Assembly: GCA_944367565.1 (NCBI GenBank)
Contig: CALVWR010000002.1
Location: 83,048-147,047, forward strand
Direction: 5' to 3'
Origin: an uncultured Clostridia bacterium
Lineage (GTDB): Bacteria > Bacillota > Clostridia > Christensenellales > Borkfalkiaceae
DNA length: 64,000 bases
This document shows positions 24,037-32,984 of this stretch, piece by piece; the stretch's first letter is position 1, and each line of letters starts with the position of its first letter. The position numbers and the translations under genes are program-made. The notes under the pieces were generated by a model. That model saw only the letters and a list, made by a program, of their open reading frames with translations, did not search any database and was not told the DNA's origin.

Positions 24037-24860
24037 AAATCGGAAAAAATACCATTGAAAACAGAGAATTTTACGATAATCATACAAACGCAAAAAGAAA
24101 AAAATGGAAAAAACTTTTGCTCCCGTATAGGTGTGTAATGATTTGTGCTTCTTTATCTTTATATGTAAGTGCTGTTTGTTTAATTAAAGACTATTTTAAT
24201 TGGACGAATATTGTTTTGCTTGCAGTAGAAACGATTCTTTTTTTCATTACAGAGAAATTTGCAAAAAAACAATGGCATATTTATCCTACGGATGCCGTTA
24301 TAGAAAATTTGCCTCATGAAGAAAGGCAAACGTATATTTATAAAAATACCGTACCGCTTTATTTTGGCGTGATCGTGATTGTTTTGTTAGTGCAAATGTT
24401 GCTTTCGAGCATAGGGTTGTTCTCGATTTTATTTTCGGCAAGCGTATTTGCAACAAACTTTTGGGTAAAGTTACTGTTGCTTGCAATAGCGGTTCTGTCT
24501 GTTTGGGCAACGGTTAACAGCGTAAGATTGTTGAATATTATTATAAAATGGATTAAGTTTTATCGCTGGACGTGGGACGAGTTGCATTTATCCCTTGCAG
24601 AACGGAAAGAAATCTACAATGAGAGAAAAGAAGCATATGCACAGTGGAAACGCGAACGGCGAAAAAAGAGATTCGATTCTCTGAAAGAAGAATGGCAAGA
24701 GGAAATGGACGGATTAAAGAAAAAGAAACAAGATCAATCGCAAAAGAAAAAAGAGGAAGATTTAAAATGCAAACTGGATAACTTGAAAAAGTTATATGAA
24801 AACGGCGTGATCGATGAAGACGAGTATCGTCAAATGAGAAAAAAAGTTTTGGGGATATGA
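24033..24860 (+). CDS. Membrane protein with coiled coil and C-terminal SHOCT domain
   Basis: The 275-residue protein has four hydrophobic segments (about residues 30-48, 52-70, 108-130, 140-165). A long charged coiled-coil region (about 185-245, rich in Lys, Glu, Arg) follows, then a SHOCT domain at the end (LKKLYENGVIDEDEYRQMRK). SHOCT is a short oligomerisation motif found at the ends of many proteins. It is coupled to the PUA/EVE-like gene. The function is unknown; together with the XRE gene it looks like a regulated two-component accessory module. Confidence 0.7.
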   Translation: MKIGKNTIENREFYDNHTNAKRKKWKKLLLPYRCVMICASLSLYVSAVCLIKDYFNWTNIVLLAVETILFFITEKFAKKQWHIYPTDAVIENLPHEERQTYIYKNTVPLYFGVIVIVLLVQMLLSSIGLFSILFSASVFATNFWVKLLLLAIAVLSVWATVNSVRLLNIIIKWIKFYRWTWDELHLSLAERKEIYNERKEAYAQWKRERRKKRFDSLKEEWQEEMDGLKKKKQDQSQKKKEEDLKCKLDNLKKLYENGVIDEDEYRQMRKKVLGI

Positions 24861-24897
24861 AAAAAACGCCCCCGCGCGGCATCGCCGCGCGGGGGCG
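24861..24897 (-). terminator. Terminator between island and lipoprotein gene
   Basis: A 14-bp stem CGCCCCCGCGCGGC and complement with a 3-nt loop; on the minus strand it is followed by six T, so it ends the lipoprotein transcript. It also lies directly after the island's last stop. Confidence 0.75.
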
Positions 24898-24942
24898 CTG
24901 TTTGTTTTACGGTGCCGCCCTGCGGGCGGAAAATCCGGTTTT

Positions 24943-25860
24943 TTATCGGGAAGCGAGGCCGCTTATTTTCTGCGCCATATATTCGTTCGTCCTTTCGTAT
25001 TCGGCGCTACGGTCGCCGGCAGCGGTCTTATCGGCTGCCTGTTCGTTAAAGGCGGCATACAGCGACGAAACGGATTTTGCCACTTCTTCCTTATAGGCGC
25101 CGCCCGCCTGTAAAAACGTTTCGCCGCCGTATTTCGCGCTGATGAGCAGTTGTCCGCCGATCCCGTCCGCCTCGTTCCAGATGTGGATCAGCAGGTTTTC
25201 TACGGTTTTTTCCGCAAAGTCGTAATCGGCGTCGATATAGATATACGTTTTTCCGAGGGAAACGAACGTGCCGCCGCTTTCCTGTTTCGTTTCAATACCC
25301 AGTTGCAGCAGAATTTCCCCCGTTTCGGCGTCCATATCCGAGATCATCGTAAAGTCCGCCTGCCCGTTCACGCCGCCGGCGTCGAACGCGGCGGTGTATC
25401 CGACGGCGCCGTCGGATACGGGGAAGTTTTCGTCTTTATACAGTTCGCCCGCCATATAGATATACGCCGTCGCGCCCGTCAAATAGACGGTATCCGCCTT
25501 TTCGGCGTAGATATCTTCCTCCGTCGCGTAGAACGCGGTCAGCCGTTTCGCGGCAGGCGCGGAAGATTGCAGATCGGCGGCGTAAGCGTCGAAGAGCAGG
25601 TCGGAAATTTTCCCGTAAACTTCCTGAAAGTTTTTTCTGATCTCCGCGTCGCCGCTTTCGTCCGTCGCGCCGCCTCCGTCGGTCTCTCCGCCTCCGTCGG
25701 TCTCTCCGCCTCCGTCGGTCTCTCCGCCGCCGGAACCCTGCTGGGTTTGTTCGTTTTCCGGCGTTTCGGGCGGTTCGTTGCACGCGGCGAGCGCAAAGGA
25801 AAGCGTCAAGGCGATAACGAGCGCGAAACAGAGCGTCATGATGCGTTTTAAAGGTTTCAT
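24943..25860 (-). CDS. Lipoprotein of unknown function with GGGETD repeats
   Basis: The 305-residue protein has a lipoprotein signal peptide ending in the lipobox LAAC, then a flexible linker with three GGGETD hexapeptides and one variant. A soluble domain rich in Tyr, Asp and Gly follows. It should be anchored to the outer face of the membrane. The domain resembles no family I can name. ATG 25860 is used; a TTG three codons upstream is less likely. It is a single gene with its own terminator. Confidence 0.7.
   Translation of the reverse strand: MKPLKRIMTLCFALVIALTLSFALAACNEPPETPENEQTQQGSGGGETDGGGETDGGGETDGGGATDESGDAEIRKNFQEVYGKISDLLFDAYAADLQSSAPAAKRLTAFYATEEDIYAEKADTVYLTGATAYIYMAGELYKDENFPVSDGAVGYTAAFDAGGVNGQADFTMISDMDAETGEILLQLGIETKQESGGTFVSLGKTYIYIDADYDFAEKTVENLLIHIWNEADGIGGQLLISAKYGGETFLQAGGAYKEEVAKSVSSLYAAFNEQAADKTAAGDRSAEYERTNEYMAQKISGLASR
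25663..25734 (-). repeat. 18-bp tandem repeat in the lipoprotein linker
   Basis: About four copies of an 18-bp unit GGTCTCTCCGCCTCCGTC (the outer copies diverged) encode the GGGETD linker. Copy number could vary between strains without a frameshift. Confidence 0.85.
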
Positions 25861-25988
25861 TTTATTCAATCTCCCTGTTTTTTCCTATATTATAACACTT
25901 TTGTTTCGGTTTGGCAAGCCGCGGCGCGGCGGAAAAGAAAATTTTGCGGCAAGCGAAGTTTTGCGCCGGCGGGATTTTTCAGGCAGAT

Positions 25989-26030
25989 AACATTTGCGGG
26001 GCGCGGCAGAAGCCGCGCCCCGCAAATGTT
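25989..26030. repeat. Perfect 19-bp inverted repeat
   Basis: AACATTTGCGGGGCGCGGC and its complement with an AGAA loop. No T run follows on either strand, so it is not a standard terminator. It lies in the 211-bp gap between the lipoprotein gene (whose transcription runs away from it) and the end of the 26072 gene. Confidence 0.7.
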
Positions 26031-26071
26031 ATGTAGGAAAAGACCGTATTTTTTGCGTGTTGCAGGAAAGA

Positions 26072-27061
26072 TCAGGTTGCCTTTTCTTCGCCGAAACGCA
26101 GGCATTCTCCCGTTTCGGCGTCCTGAAAGAGCATCCAGAACCCGTCGCCCTTCATTTCAAAGATCGAAAGGGGAATGAAGGTGCAGTGCCCCGCAAGTTC
26201 CGCAGGGGGCGTGGAAGAATATTTTGCCGGCAGACCGTAACAGATGTATTTGGGCTTGCCCTTTTCTTCCGCAACACCCACGAGATAATATCCGCTGCCG
26301 TAATCGATCTTTACCCAGCGACTTTCGGGAAGAGTCCCTTTCAGACAGTCTTCTTCCGGATAATCTGTAAAGAGTCGGTCGAGTTCTTCTTTGACCTTCA
26401 GATAATATCCGCTTTCACAGCTTTTGCCGAAAGTAAAGTTTGCCGCATCATCGTGCAGCGACGGCTCTTCTTCTTTTCCGACGTCTTTCTTTTCGCCGCC
26501 AGCGTCAGCACCGACAACCTGCTCAGATACGTTTTGTTCATCTTCTTCTCCTTTGATGGCGAGTTCGGCCATATCGGCGTCCTCGCGCAGGTAATAATTT
26601 TCCGTGGCTACGGCGAGGTCGTCGTAGACCGGCGGCGCAACTTCTTCCGCCGTCTCAGCCGCCGTCTCAGCCGTCGCCGTTTCGGTAAGTTTTTCATCGA
26701 TATACTCCAATAAATCCTCCGCGGCGAATCCGTTGCGGGAAGATCCGAACAGCACGGGTACGGGCTTATCTTTCGCATAGGCGATCAGGCACGCCAATCC
26801 GTTTTTGCACTGCGCGGGGAAATCCTCTTCCCGCGAGCGGGCAACGGCGCCGAGCGGCAGAAAATACCGGTTTCCGTCCGCAAAGAAAAACGCCGCGTAA
26901 TATTCGCCTTCGGATACGCCCGCAAGATTGATCAGCGAGATTCCCGTATGCGTCTTTTTTTCGTATCCTTCCGCGCGTATCAGTCCGTTCGCCGGTTGTC
27001 CGGTTGCCGAAAAGCCGCGCGCGATCTCCTTCAACACGATGAATTTTTTGATGTAATCCAT
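26072..27061 (-). CDS. Hypothetical protein with acidic central linker
   Basis: I do not recognise this 329-residue protein. It has no signal peptide or membrane helix. An N-terminal domain (1-125) begins MDYIKKFIVLKEIARGF and contains FFADGNRYFLPLG. It is followed by a low-complexity linker rich in Glu, Ala and Thr (about 130-215). A C-terminal domain (about 215-329) contains two aromatic GYYL segments (SGYYLKVKEELDRLF and GSGYYLVGV). It is a single minus-strand gene between a lipoprotein gene and a CorC-type gene. Confidence 0.6.
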   Translation of the reverse strand: MDYIKKFIVLKEIARGFSATGQPANGLIRAEGYEKKTHTGISLINLAGVSEGEYYAAFFFADGNRYFLPLGAVARSREEDFPAQCKNGLACLIAYAKDKPVPVLFGSSRNGFAAEDLLEYIDEKLTETATAETAAETAEEVAPPVYDDLAVATENYYLREDADMAELAIKGEEDEQNVSEQVVGADAGGEKKDVGKEEEPSLHDDAANFTFGKSCESGYYLKVKEELDRLFTDYPEEDCLKGTLPESRWVKIDYGSGYYLVGVAEEKGKPKYICYGLPAKYSSTPPAELAGHCTFIPLSIFEMKGDGFWMLFQDAETGECLRFGEEKAT

Positions 27062-27181
27062 AAAGTTCTCTCAGCCACGCCGTTTGGATTTTGGTTTATT
27101 TCAGTATATGCCGGAAAAAAGGATATATGACAGCCGCCGTCGAATTTGCGGAAAAACCCCCGAAAACCGTCGTTTAAAGGG

Positions 27182-27220
27182 GAAACCGCCCGCGGGCATG
27201 TTCTGCCCGCGGGCGGTTTC
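27182..27220 (-). terminator. Terminator after the CorC-type gene
   Basis: A 17-bp perfect stem GAAACCGCCCGCGGGCA and complement with a 5-nt loop, 23 bp after the stop of the minus-strand gene. The T run is short on that strand. Confidence 0.65.
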
Positions 27221-27242
27221 GTTTTGCGCGCAAACGGCGCGG

Positions 27243-28565
27243 TTATTTTTCCTCGGTTTCGGAGGGCGTTTTTACCTGCACGCGCATCTTTTCGATGCGG
27301 TGGTCTTTTACGGAAAGCACGTCGATGATCAGCTGCGGCGTTTCCACGCGCATCGCGCTGCCGTCCTCCGGCACGTTCCCCGATTCGGCGATGACGTACC
27401 CGCCGAAGGTTTCGCAGCCGTCGGCGGCGTCGCCCTGCAATTCGATGCCGAGGGCGCGCTCCGTTTCGTCGAGGGGGGCGAGCCCGCCGATCTCCCATTG
27501 GTTTTCGCCGGTCTTTTCGATGTAGTAGTCCCTTTCCTCGCCGGTTTCTTCCAGATCGCCCACGAGCAGTTCCATCAGATCGTGCAGGGTGATGATGCCG
27601 CTCATGCCGCCGTATTCGTCCACCACCACGGCGAAATATTCGCGGGCGGCTTTCATTTTCTGGAACAGTTTGTCGGCGGGCATGCTCTCCGCCGCGAACA
27701 TCGCGTTTTTCACGGCGCGGCGCATCACGTTCTTGCGGGATTTGTCCTCCAGCCGGAAATAGATCTTCGTGTTGAGCACGCCGCGCACGTCGTCGGCGTT
27801 CTTGCCGCACACGGGGTAATATGTATGCCGGCTGGAACGGATGCGTTCCAGCCACTGTTCGTCGCTTTCCTGCAAAGAGAGCACGACGGCGTCTTTCCTG
27901 TGGGTGCACGCCTCGCCGGCGGTGCTGTCGTTAAATTCGAACACGTTGCGGATCAGTTCGTTTTCCTTGGCGCCGATGGCGCCCGTTTCGCTGCCCGCCT
28001 CCGCCATGAGCAGGATCTCTTCTTCCGTAACCGGTTCTTCTTCCGCCTCCGGCTTGATGCCGAAAAGCCGCAGAACGCCGTTGACCGAAACGGTGAGTAG
28101 CCAAACGAGCGGCGCGAAGAGGACGGAAACGAAACGCAGCATGCCGGACATGCCCAGCGCCATCTTCTCCGCGCGGCGCATGGCGATGCGCTTGGGGATG
28201 AGTTCGCCGAACACGATGTTGAAATAGGAAAGGACGAAGGTGATGAGGATCATGCACAGCGTTTTCAGTACGCCTGCGGAAATCGGCACGCCGGTGTTTG
28301 CGATGGCCGCGGCGAGGGGGTCGGCGAAGTTTTCCGCCGCGAACGCGCTGCCCAGCAACCCCGCGAGGGTGATCGCCACCTGAATGGTGGAAAGGAAGCG
28401 GGAAGGCTGGCTCGTCAGTTTGGTCAGCCGTTTCGCGCGTTTGTCGCCTTTTTCCGCCAGTTTGTGCAGTTTGGTCTCGTTGGTGGAGATCACGGCGATC
28501 TCCGCGCTGGCGAATACCGCGTTGAGAAAAATCAGTACGATCTGTAAAATAATTGCGCCTGCCAT
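27243..28565 (-). CDS. HlyC/CorC-family transporter (CNNM, CBS pair, CorC domains)
   Basis: The 440-residue protein has a CNNM/DUF21 membrane domain (residues 1-190, opening with VLIFLNAVFASAEIAVIS), a CBS pair (about 205-335, VVVDEYGGMSGIITLHDLMELLVG) and a C-terminal CorC_HlyC domain. Members export or regulate Mg2+ (and Co2+); the old name haemolysin is misleading. A 165-nt leader with an intrinsic terminator precedes it, indicating control of transcription elongation. Confidence 0.92.
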   Translation of the reverse strand: MAGAIILQIVLIFLNAVFASAEIAVISTNETKLHKLAEKGDKRAKRLTKLTSQPSRFLSTIQVAITLAGLLGSAFAAENFADPLAAAIANTGVPISAGVLKTLCMILITFVLSYFNIVFGELIPKRIAMRRAEKMALGMSGMLRFVSVLFAPLVWLLTVSVNGVLRLFGIKPEAEEEPVTEEEILLMAEAGSETGAIGAKENELIRNVFEFNDSTAGEACTHRKDAVVLSLQESDEQWLERIRSSRHTYYPVCGKNADDVRGVLNTKIYFRLEDKSRKNVMRRAVKNAMFAAESMPADKLFQKMKAAREYFAVVVDEYGGMSGIITLHDLMELLVGDLEETGEERDYYIEKTGENQWEIGGLAPLDETERALGIELQGDAADGCETFGGYVIAESGNVPEDGSAMRVETPQLIIDVLSVKDHRIEKMRVQVKTPSETEEK

Positions 28566-28731
28566 GTTGTTTCTTTATTCACGCTCCGTAAAATAAATTG
28601 AAAGGCAAAAAGGCACCGCCCGTTCCGCAAGGAACGAGCCGTGCCTTCGAGATGTCTTTATATCGATCGATAACGGCGCGCGCGCCGCTACTTCGGTCTT
28701 CTTCCAAACTCTCCGCCCTCATGATTTTAAT
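28566..28731 (-). ncRNA. Leader RNA of the CorC-type gene with internal terminator
   Basis: From the predicted start near 28731 the transcript runs about 165 nt to the ATG. It carries a hairpin at 28609-28647 (AAGGCAC..CGTTCC, GCAA-type loop, then complement) followed by five T, upstream of the gene. A GC-rich dyad (GGCGCGCGCGCC) lies at its centre. A 47-codon open frame (MRAESLEEDRSSGARA...) spans the leader but has no ribosome site. It does not match a riboswitch class I can recall; Mg2+ response is a guess from the gene. Confidence 0.5.
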
Positions 28732-28737
28732 GGAAAC

Positions 28738-28766
28738 AGTGTATCATACGGAAGGCGTTTTGTCAA
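28738..28766 (-). promoter_or_regulatory. Promoter of the CorC leader
   Basis: On the minus strand TTGACA and TACACT are 17 bp apart. It lies back to back with the pckG promoter. Confidence 0.75.
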
Positions 28767-28788
28767 CAAAAAAACGAAACAAAAACAC

Positions 28789-28817
28789 TTTACATTTGAT
28801 TTTTTCCGTGTTATAAT
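28789..28817 (+). promoter_or_regulatory. Promoter of pckG
   Basis: TTTACA and TATAAT are 17 bp apart, about 115 bp upstream of pckG, leaving a GC-rich leader (28824-28920). Confidence 0.75.
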
Positions 28818-28933
28818 GTATCGTGAGAAACGATGGGGAAATTACGCCGTCGTTTTCGCGCGGCGCCGCGTCGGGCGGTTTCGCCCCGCCGCCGGCATAA
28901 AAACGTAAAATATTTATGTAGGAGTATACAAAG

Positions 28934-30709
28934 ATGACAAGCAACAAAAAAGTATTGGCGTTTATCGAAGAAACCAAGGCTTTGTGCGACCCCAAGGAAG
29001 TCGTTTGGGTGGACGGCAGCGAAGAACAGCTCGAAGCGTTCAGAAAACAGGCTGTCGAGGAAGGCATCCTGATCAAACTCAATCAGGAAAAACTCCCCGG
29101 CTGCTATCTGCACCGCACCACGCAGAACGACGTGGCGCGTGTGGAAGGCAGAACCTATATCTGCTCCAAGAACAAAGATGATTCTTCCCCCATCAACAAC
29201 TGGATGGAATCGGGTGAAGCGTACGATATGCTGAAGAAGCTTTTCAAGGGATGCATGAAAGGCAGAACGCTGTATGTGATTCCCTATTCGATGGGAGCTG
29301 TCGGCTCGAAATTTTCCAAGATCGGGATCGAGCTGACCGATTCGATCTACGTTGTCCTGAACATGGCGATCATGACGAGAGTGGGGCAGAAGGTGCTCGA
29401 CGTGCTCGGCGACGGCGACTTCGTGAAAGGACTGCATTCCTATGCGGAACTTTCGGAAGAGAAGAGATATATCTGCCACTTCCCCGAGGACGATACCATC
29501 ATTTCCATCAACTCCAACTACGGCGGCAACGTGCTGCTCGGTAAGAAGTGCTTCGCGCTCAGAATCGCGTCCTATCTCGGTAAGACGGAAGGCTGGATGG
29601 CGGAACACATGCTGATTCTCGGCGTGGAATATCCGAACGGCGAAACGAAGTACATCGCGGCGGCGTTCCCGTCTGCCTGCGGAAAGACCAATCTTGCAAT
29701 GCTGATTCCTCCCGAAATTTACAAGAAGAAGGGATACAAGGTCTGGTGCGTAGGCGACGACATCGCGTGGATCAGAGTGGGTGAGGACGGCAGGCTTTAC
29801 GCCGTCAACCCGGAAAACGGATTCTTCGGCGTTGCGCCGGGAACCAATGAGAAATCCAACCCGAACGCGCTGCACACCACGCAGAAGGGAACGATTTTCA
29901 CGAACGTTGCGTACAATGCGGACAACAACACCGTGTGGTGGGAAGGTCTCGACAAGAATCCGCCGAAGAACGGGATCGACTGGAAGGGCAATCCCTGGAA
30001 CGGCGATATGAAAGACGCCGACGGCAAGCCGATCAAGGGCGCGCATCCGAACAGCCGTTTCACCGCACCCGCAGTGAACTGCCCGTGTCTTTCCAAAGAA
30101 TTTGAAAATCCCAACGGCGTGCCTCTGTCCGCGATCGTATTCGGCGGCAGAAGAGCCAAGACCGCTCCGCTGGTTTACCAGTCCACTTCGTGGAACAACG
30201 GCGTATTCGTCGGTTCTTCCATGGCGAGCGAAACGACGGCTGCCGCGACCGGTGCGGTGGGCGTTGTGAGAAGAGATCCGATGGCGATGCGTCCGTTTGT
30301 CGGCTACAACATGGGCGATTATTTCACGCACTGGATCGAAATGGGCAAAAAGGTCAAGAATCCGCCGAAAATCTTTAACGTCAACTGGTTCAGAACGGAT
30401 GACGAAGGTCACTTCATCTGGCCGGGATTCGGCGACAATATGCGCGTGCTCGACTGGATCTTAAAACGTTGCGCGGGCGAAGTCGACGCGGTGGAAACGC
30501 CGATCGGCTATGTTCCGAAAGCGGAAGATATCAATATCGAAGGGCTTGAAGGCATCACGGTAGATACCATCAAAGGGCTTCTCGAAATCGACAAGGATAC
30601 CTGGAAGGAAGAAGCGGAAGGCATTGAAAAATTCTACGGCGAACTCACCAGAGTGCCGCAGGAACTCAAAGATCAGCTTGCCAACCTGAAAGCGAAACTC
30701 AACGCGTAA
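28934..30709 (+). CDS. pckG: Phosphoenolpyruvate carboxykinase (GTP)
   Basis: PckG interconverts oxaloacetate and phosphoenolpyruvate with GTP/GDP and Mn2+. The 591-residue product has the GTP-type motifs: the P-loop FPSACGKTNLAM near residue 248, CVGDDIAWI near residue 273, and the substrate-binding region NYGGNVLLGKKCFALR near residue 196. AGGAG precedes the ATG. In fermenting anaerobes it usually runs toward oxaloacetate; direction here is unknown. It is a single gene with its own promoter and terminator. Confidence 0.96.
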   Translation: MTSNKKVLAFIEETKALCDPKEVVWVDGSEEQLEAFRKQAVEEGILIKLNQEKLPGCYLHRTTQNDVARVEGRTYICSKNKDDSSPINNWMESGEAYDMLKKLFKGCMKGRTLYVIPYSMGAVGSKFSKIGIELTDSIYVVLNMAIMTRVGQKVLDVLGDGDFVKGLHSYAELSEEKRYICHFPEDDTIISINSNYGGNVLLGKKCFALRIASYLGKTEGWMAEHMLILGVEYPNGETKYIAAAFPSACGKTNLAMLIPPEIYKKKGYKVWCVGDDIAWIRVGEDGRLYAVNPENGFFGVAPGTNEKSNPNALHTTQKGTIFTNVAYNADNNTVWWEGLDKNPPKNGIDWKGNPWNGDMKDADGKPIKGAHPNSRFTAPAVNCPCLSKEFENPNGVPLSAIVFGGRRAKTAPLVYQSTSWNNGVFVGSSMASETTAAATGAVGVVRRDPMAMRPFVGYNMGDYFTHWIEMGKKVKNPPKIFNVNWFRTDDEGHFIWPGFGDNMRVLDWILKRCAGEVDAVETPIGYVPKAEDINIEGLEGITVDTIKGLLEIDKDTWKEEAEGIEKFYGELTRVPQELKDQLANLKAKLNA

Positions 30710-30722
30710 GCGGAAATAAGAA

Positions 30723-30760
30723 AAAGGTCTTTGCAGACGGAGCTGCAAAGACCTTTCTTT
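30723..30760 (+). terminator. Terminator after pckG
   Basis: A 14-bp stem AAAGGTCTTTGCAG/CTGCAAAGACCTTT with a 6-nt loop and a CTTT tail, 13 nt after the pckG stop. Confidence 0.85.
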
Positions 30761-30868
30761 GTAAAAAGAAAAAACGTTCTGTTTTTTGTATAAAATTTCG
30801 GGAATCGATCGGCAAATTTCCGTTCTTTATAAACGAACGCGTGCGGAAGATACGGCGAAGAAAACGTT

Positions 30869-31663
30869 TTATCGGAAAAATTCCGGTTCTTCCACCTGAC
30901 GGGGAACGGCGAAAAAAAGACAGATCGCGGAAAAAACCGTCAGGGCTGTTCCGAACAGGATATAATAAAGACGGAAGGGAACAAAAAAAGAAAACAGCAG
31001 GAACGTCAGTCCGAAAAAGAAATATCCGGGAGCGCGCCGGCGTGTGAAAACCGGTCTGAAAAGTTCGCGTAATTTCTCGCGGAAGGTATATTTTTTCGGC
31101 TGTAACGCTTCGGCGGGAAGCATATCGGCGTTTTTGAACAGGGTGTAGGTCGCGTTGCCGTCGCACAGTATGATTTTATCTCCGAATGTTTTGGCAAACG
31201 TCCGCAGTTCCGTTGAAAATTCCGGCGCGAACAGATAGGCTTTCTTGCAGCCGCTCATCAGATATGCGCGGCTTATATCGTCCTTTTTCACGCCGTCAAA
31301 GGAAAAAAACGGATAAACGTAAGCGTCGCTGTCCCGTAAATACACGCCTTTCTTGGTTGCCGCCGCAATTTTTCCGATTTTACCGAACGCTTCGGCAAAA
31401 AGTCTGCCGTTTTCCTTCCGCAATCCGAGATAAAACAGCAGATTTTCCTTTTTTCCGCTTTCCTTAAAAGAAAGCGCCGTCTTTTCCCGTTTGCCGTAAA
31501 GCCTGTAAAAACACAGCGTTGCCGAAATCAACGCGAGCAAAGCCGCAAAGATAACCGCCAAAGGAATACGTAAAAAACTCGAAAAAAGTACAAATGTCAC
31601 CGCAAAAACGGCGAATCCCGTAAAAAACGCGTCGAAAAACACCGAAAACAACATTCTCTTCAT
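30869..31663 (-). CDS. Hypothetical membrane protein
   Basis: The 264-residue protein has two hydrophobic helices at the N-terminus (about 8-50), a central cytoplasmic or external domain of about 130 residues, and two more helices near the C-terminus (YFFFGLTFLLFSFFV and onwards). The start at 31663 is chosen because GGGAG lies 8 nt upstream; the longer reading from 31888 would run through the nadD promoter. I do not recognise the family. It is divergent from nadD. Confidence 0.6.
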   Translation of the reverse strand: MKRMLFSVFFDAFFTGFAVFAVTFVLFSSFLRIPLAVIFAALLALISATLCFYRLYGKREKTALSFKESGKKENLLFYLGLRKENGRLFAEAFGKIGKIAAATKKGVYLRDSDAYVYPFFSFDGVKKDDISRAYLMSGCKKAYLFAPEFSTELRTFAKTFGDKIILCDGNATYTLFKNADMLPAEALQPKKYTFREKLRELFRPVFTRRRAPGYFFFGLTFLLFSFFVPFRLYYILFGTALTVFSAICLFFAVPRQVEEPEFFR

Positions 31664-31824
31664 TCTTTTCGCTCCCGTACTTTTGTTTCTGAAAAATTCC
31701 GGCGCGATGGACGGCATGGCGCCTTCCGCATTGCGCGGCAAACGCGCCGTCCGATCGGCGGACGGAAAAATTTTTCTTTGTATATTGTTTCCGTAATTTA
31801 CAAAAGATAAACGTGTCAAACGGC

Positions 31825-31853
31825 TTGTAAATTTCGTTTGCGTTTGGTATAAT
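31825..31853 (+). promoter_or_regulatory. Promoter of nadD (leaderless type)
   Basis: TTGTAA and TATAAT are 17 bp apart. The -10 ends 6 nt before the nadD ATG at 31860, and no Shine-Dalgarno is present. Confidence 0.75.
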
Positions 31854-31859
31854 GAAAAT

Positions 31860-32984
31860 ATGGAAAGGATCGGCATTTTCGGCGGCACGTTTGACCCCGT
31901 GCATAATGAACACGTTTATTTGGCTCAACAGGTGAAACGGGAATTGGGTCTGTCCGCATTGATCGCCGTTCCGACGTTGATTCCGCCGCACAAGTCGCAC
32001 AGCGAGTGCGCGCCCGCCGCGGCGCGCTGCGAAATGCTCGCGCTTGCGTTCGGGAGGGAAAACGTATGCGATTACGAGATCCGAGAAGGCGGAACAAGCT
32101 ACACATATAAAACGCTGGAATATCTGAAGAGCGTTTATCCCGATCGGGAATTGATTTTTTTAGTCGGCGGCGATATGCTGGAGGACTTCAAAACGTGGAA
32201 ATATCCCGAACGGATCCTTGCGGCGGCGCGGCTTGCGGCGTTTGAACGGGAAGGAACGCACGTCGATTTCGGTCGGGAATGCAGTCTGATCAGGGAGCGG
32301 TACGGCGCGGAAGTCATCAGGCTGAAATCTTGCGGAAAAAAGGTTTCGTCCACGAAGATCCGGCTTTATACGATGTTCGGACTCGATATATCTGCGTATG
32401 TTCCGCGGAAAGTGGAGGCGTACATCCGCAGGGAAGGATTATATGCTCCCACGCTTGCGGTGGAACTGGTCAGGTCGGTGCTGAACGAAAGGCGGTTCAT
32501 GCATACGGCGAATGTGGCGGTATGTGCGCTGGACAAGGCGAAAATTCTGGGGTTAGACCGGGATCGGGTATTCGATGCATGCGTATATCACGATATCGCA
32601 AAATACGTCGATCCGAAGAAACAGCCGGGTGCCGTTCCCGCCGACGCGCCGGAACCGGTGGCGCACGCGTTTTTGGGAGCGTATATGCTGGAGCACGAAT
32701 TCGGAATCAAAGACGAAGATATTCTCAATGCGGTAAAATATCATACGACCGGCAGGGCGGGAATGAGCAAGCTGGAAAAGCTGGTTTTTGTTGCGGACAT
32801 GGTGGAGGAAGGCAGAAAGTTTGAAGGCGTGGAACGGCTGAGAGAGCTGTTTGACACCGATTTTGACGCTTGCTTTGCCGCCTGTGTGGAAACGGAATAC
32901 CGGCATCTTACCGAGGAAGGAAAAACGCCGTACTTTCTTACGGCGCAGTGTTATGAATATTATGTGAAGGAGAAAAAGATTTGA
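31860..32984 (+). CDS. nadD: Fused nicotinate-nucleotide adenylyltransferase NadD and YqeK-type HD hydrolase
   Basis: Residues 1-195 are NadD (IGIFGGTFDPVHNEH with the H-x-x-H site; ISSTKIR-type motif VSSTKIR near residue 161), which makes nicotinate adenine dinucleotide from NaMN and ATP. Residues 200-374 are a YqeK-type HD phosphohydrolase (RFMHTANV, then ACVYHDIAKYVDP, and KYHTTGRAG), a family that splits diadenosine tetraphosphate. In Bacillus these are separate adjacent genes; here they are one 374-residue chain. Translation starts at a probable leaderless ATG. rsfS overlaps its end. Confidence 0.93.
   Translation: MERIGIFGGTFDPVHNEHVYLAQQVKRELGLSALIAVPTLIPPHKSHSECAPAAARCEMLALAFGRENVCDYEIREGGTSYTYKTLEYLKSVYPDRELIFLVGGDMLEDFKTWKYPERILAAARLAAFEREGTHVDFGRECSLIRERYGAEVIRLKSCGKKVSSTKIRLYTMFGLDISAYVPRKVEAYIRREGLYAPTLAVELVRSVLNERRFMHTANVAVCALDKAKILGLDRDRVFDACVYHDIAKYVDPKKQPGAVPADAPEPVAHAFLGAYMLEHEFGIKDEDILNAVKYHTTGRAGMSKLEKLVFVADMVEEGRKFEGVERLRELFDTDFDACFAACVETEYRHLTEEGKTPYFLTAQCYEYYVKEKKI

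Noticed and set aside
28584..28722. 47-codon leader peptide of the CorC-type gene
   Set aside because: It has no Shine-Dalgarno and starts only about 9 nt from the predicted 5' end; noted within the leader but not called as a gene.
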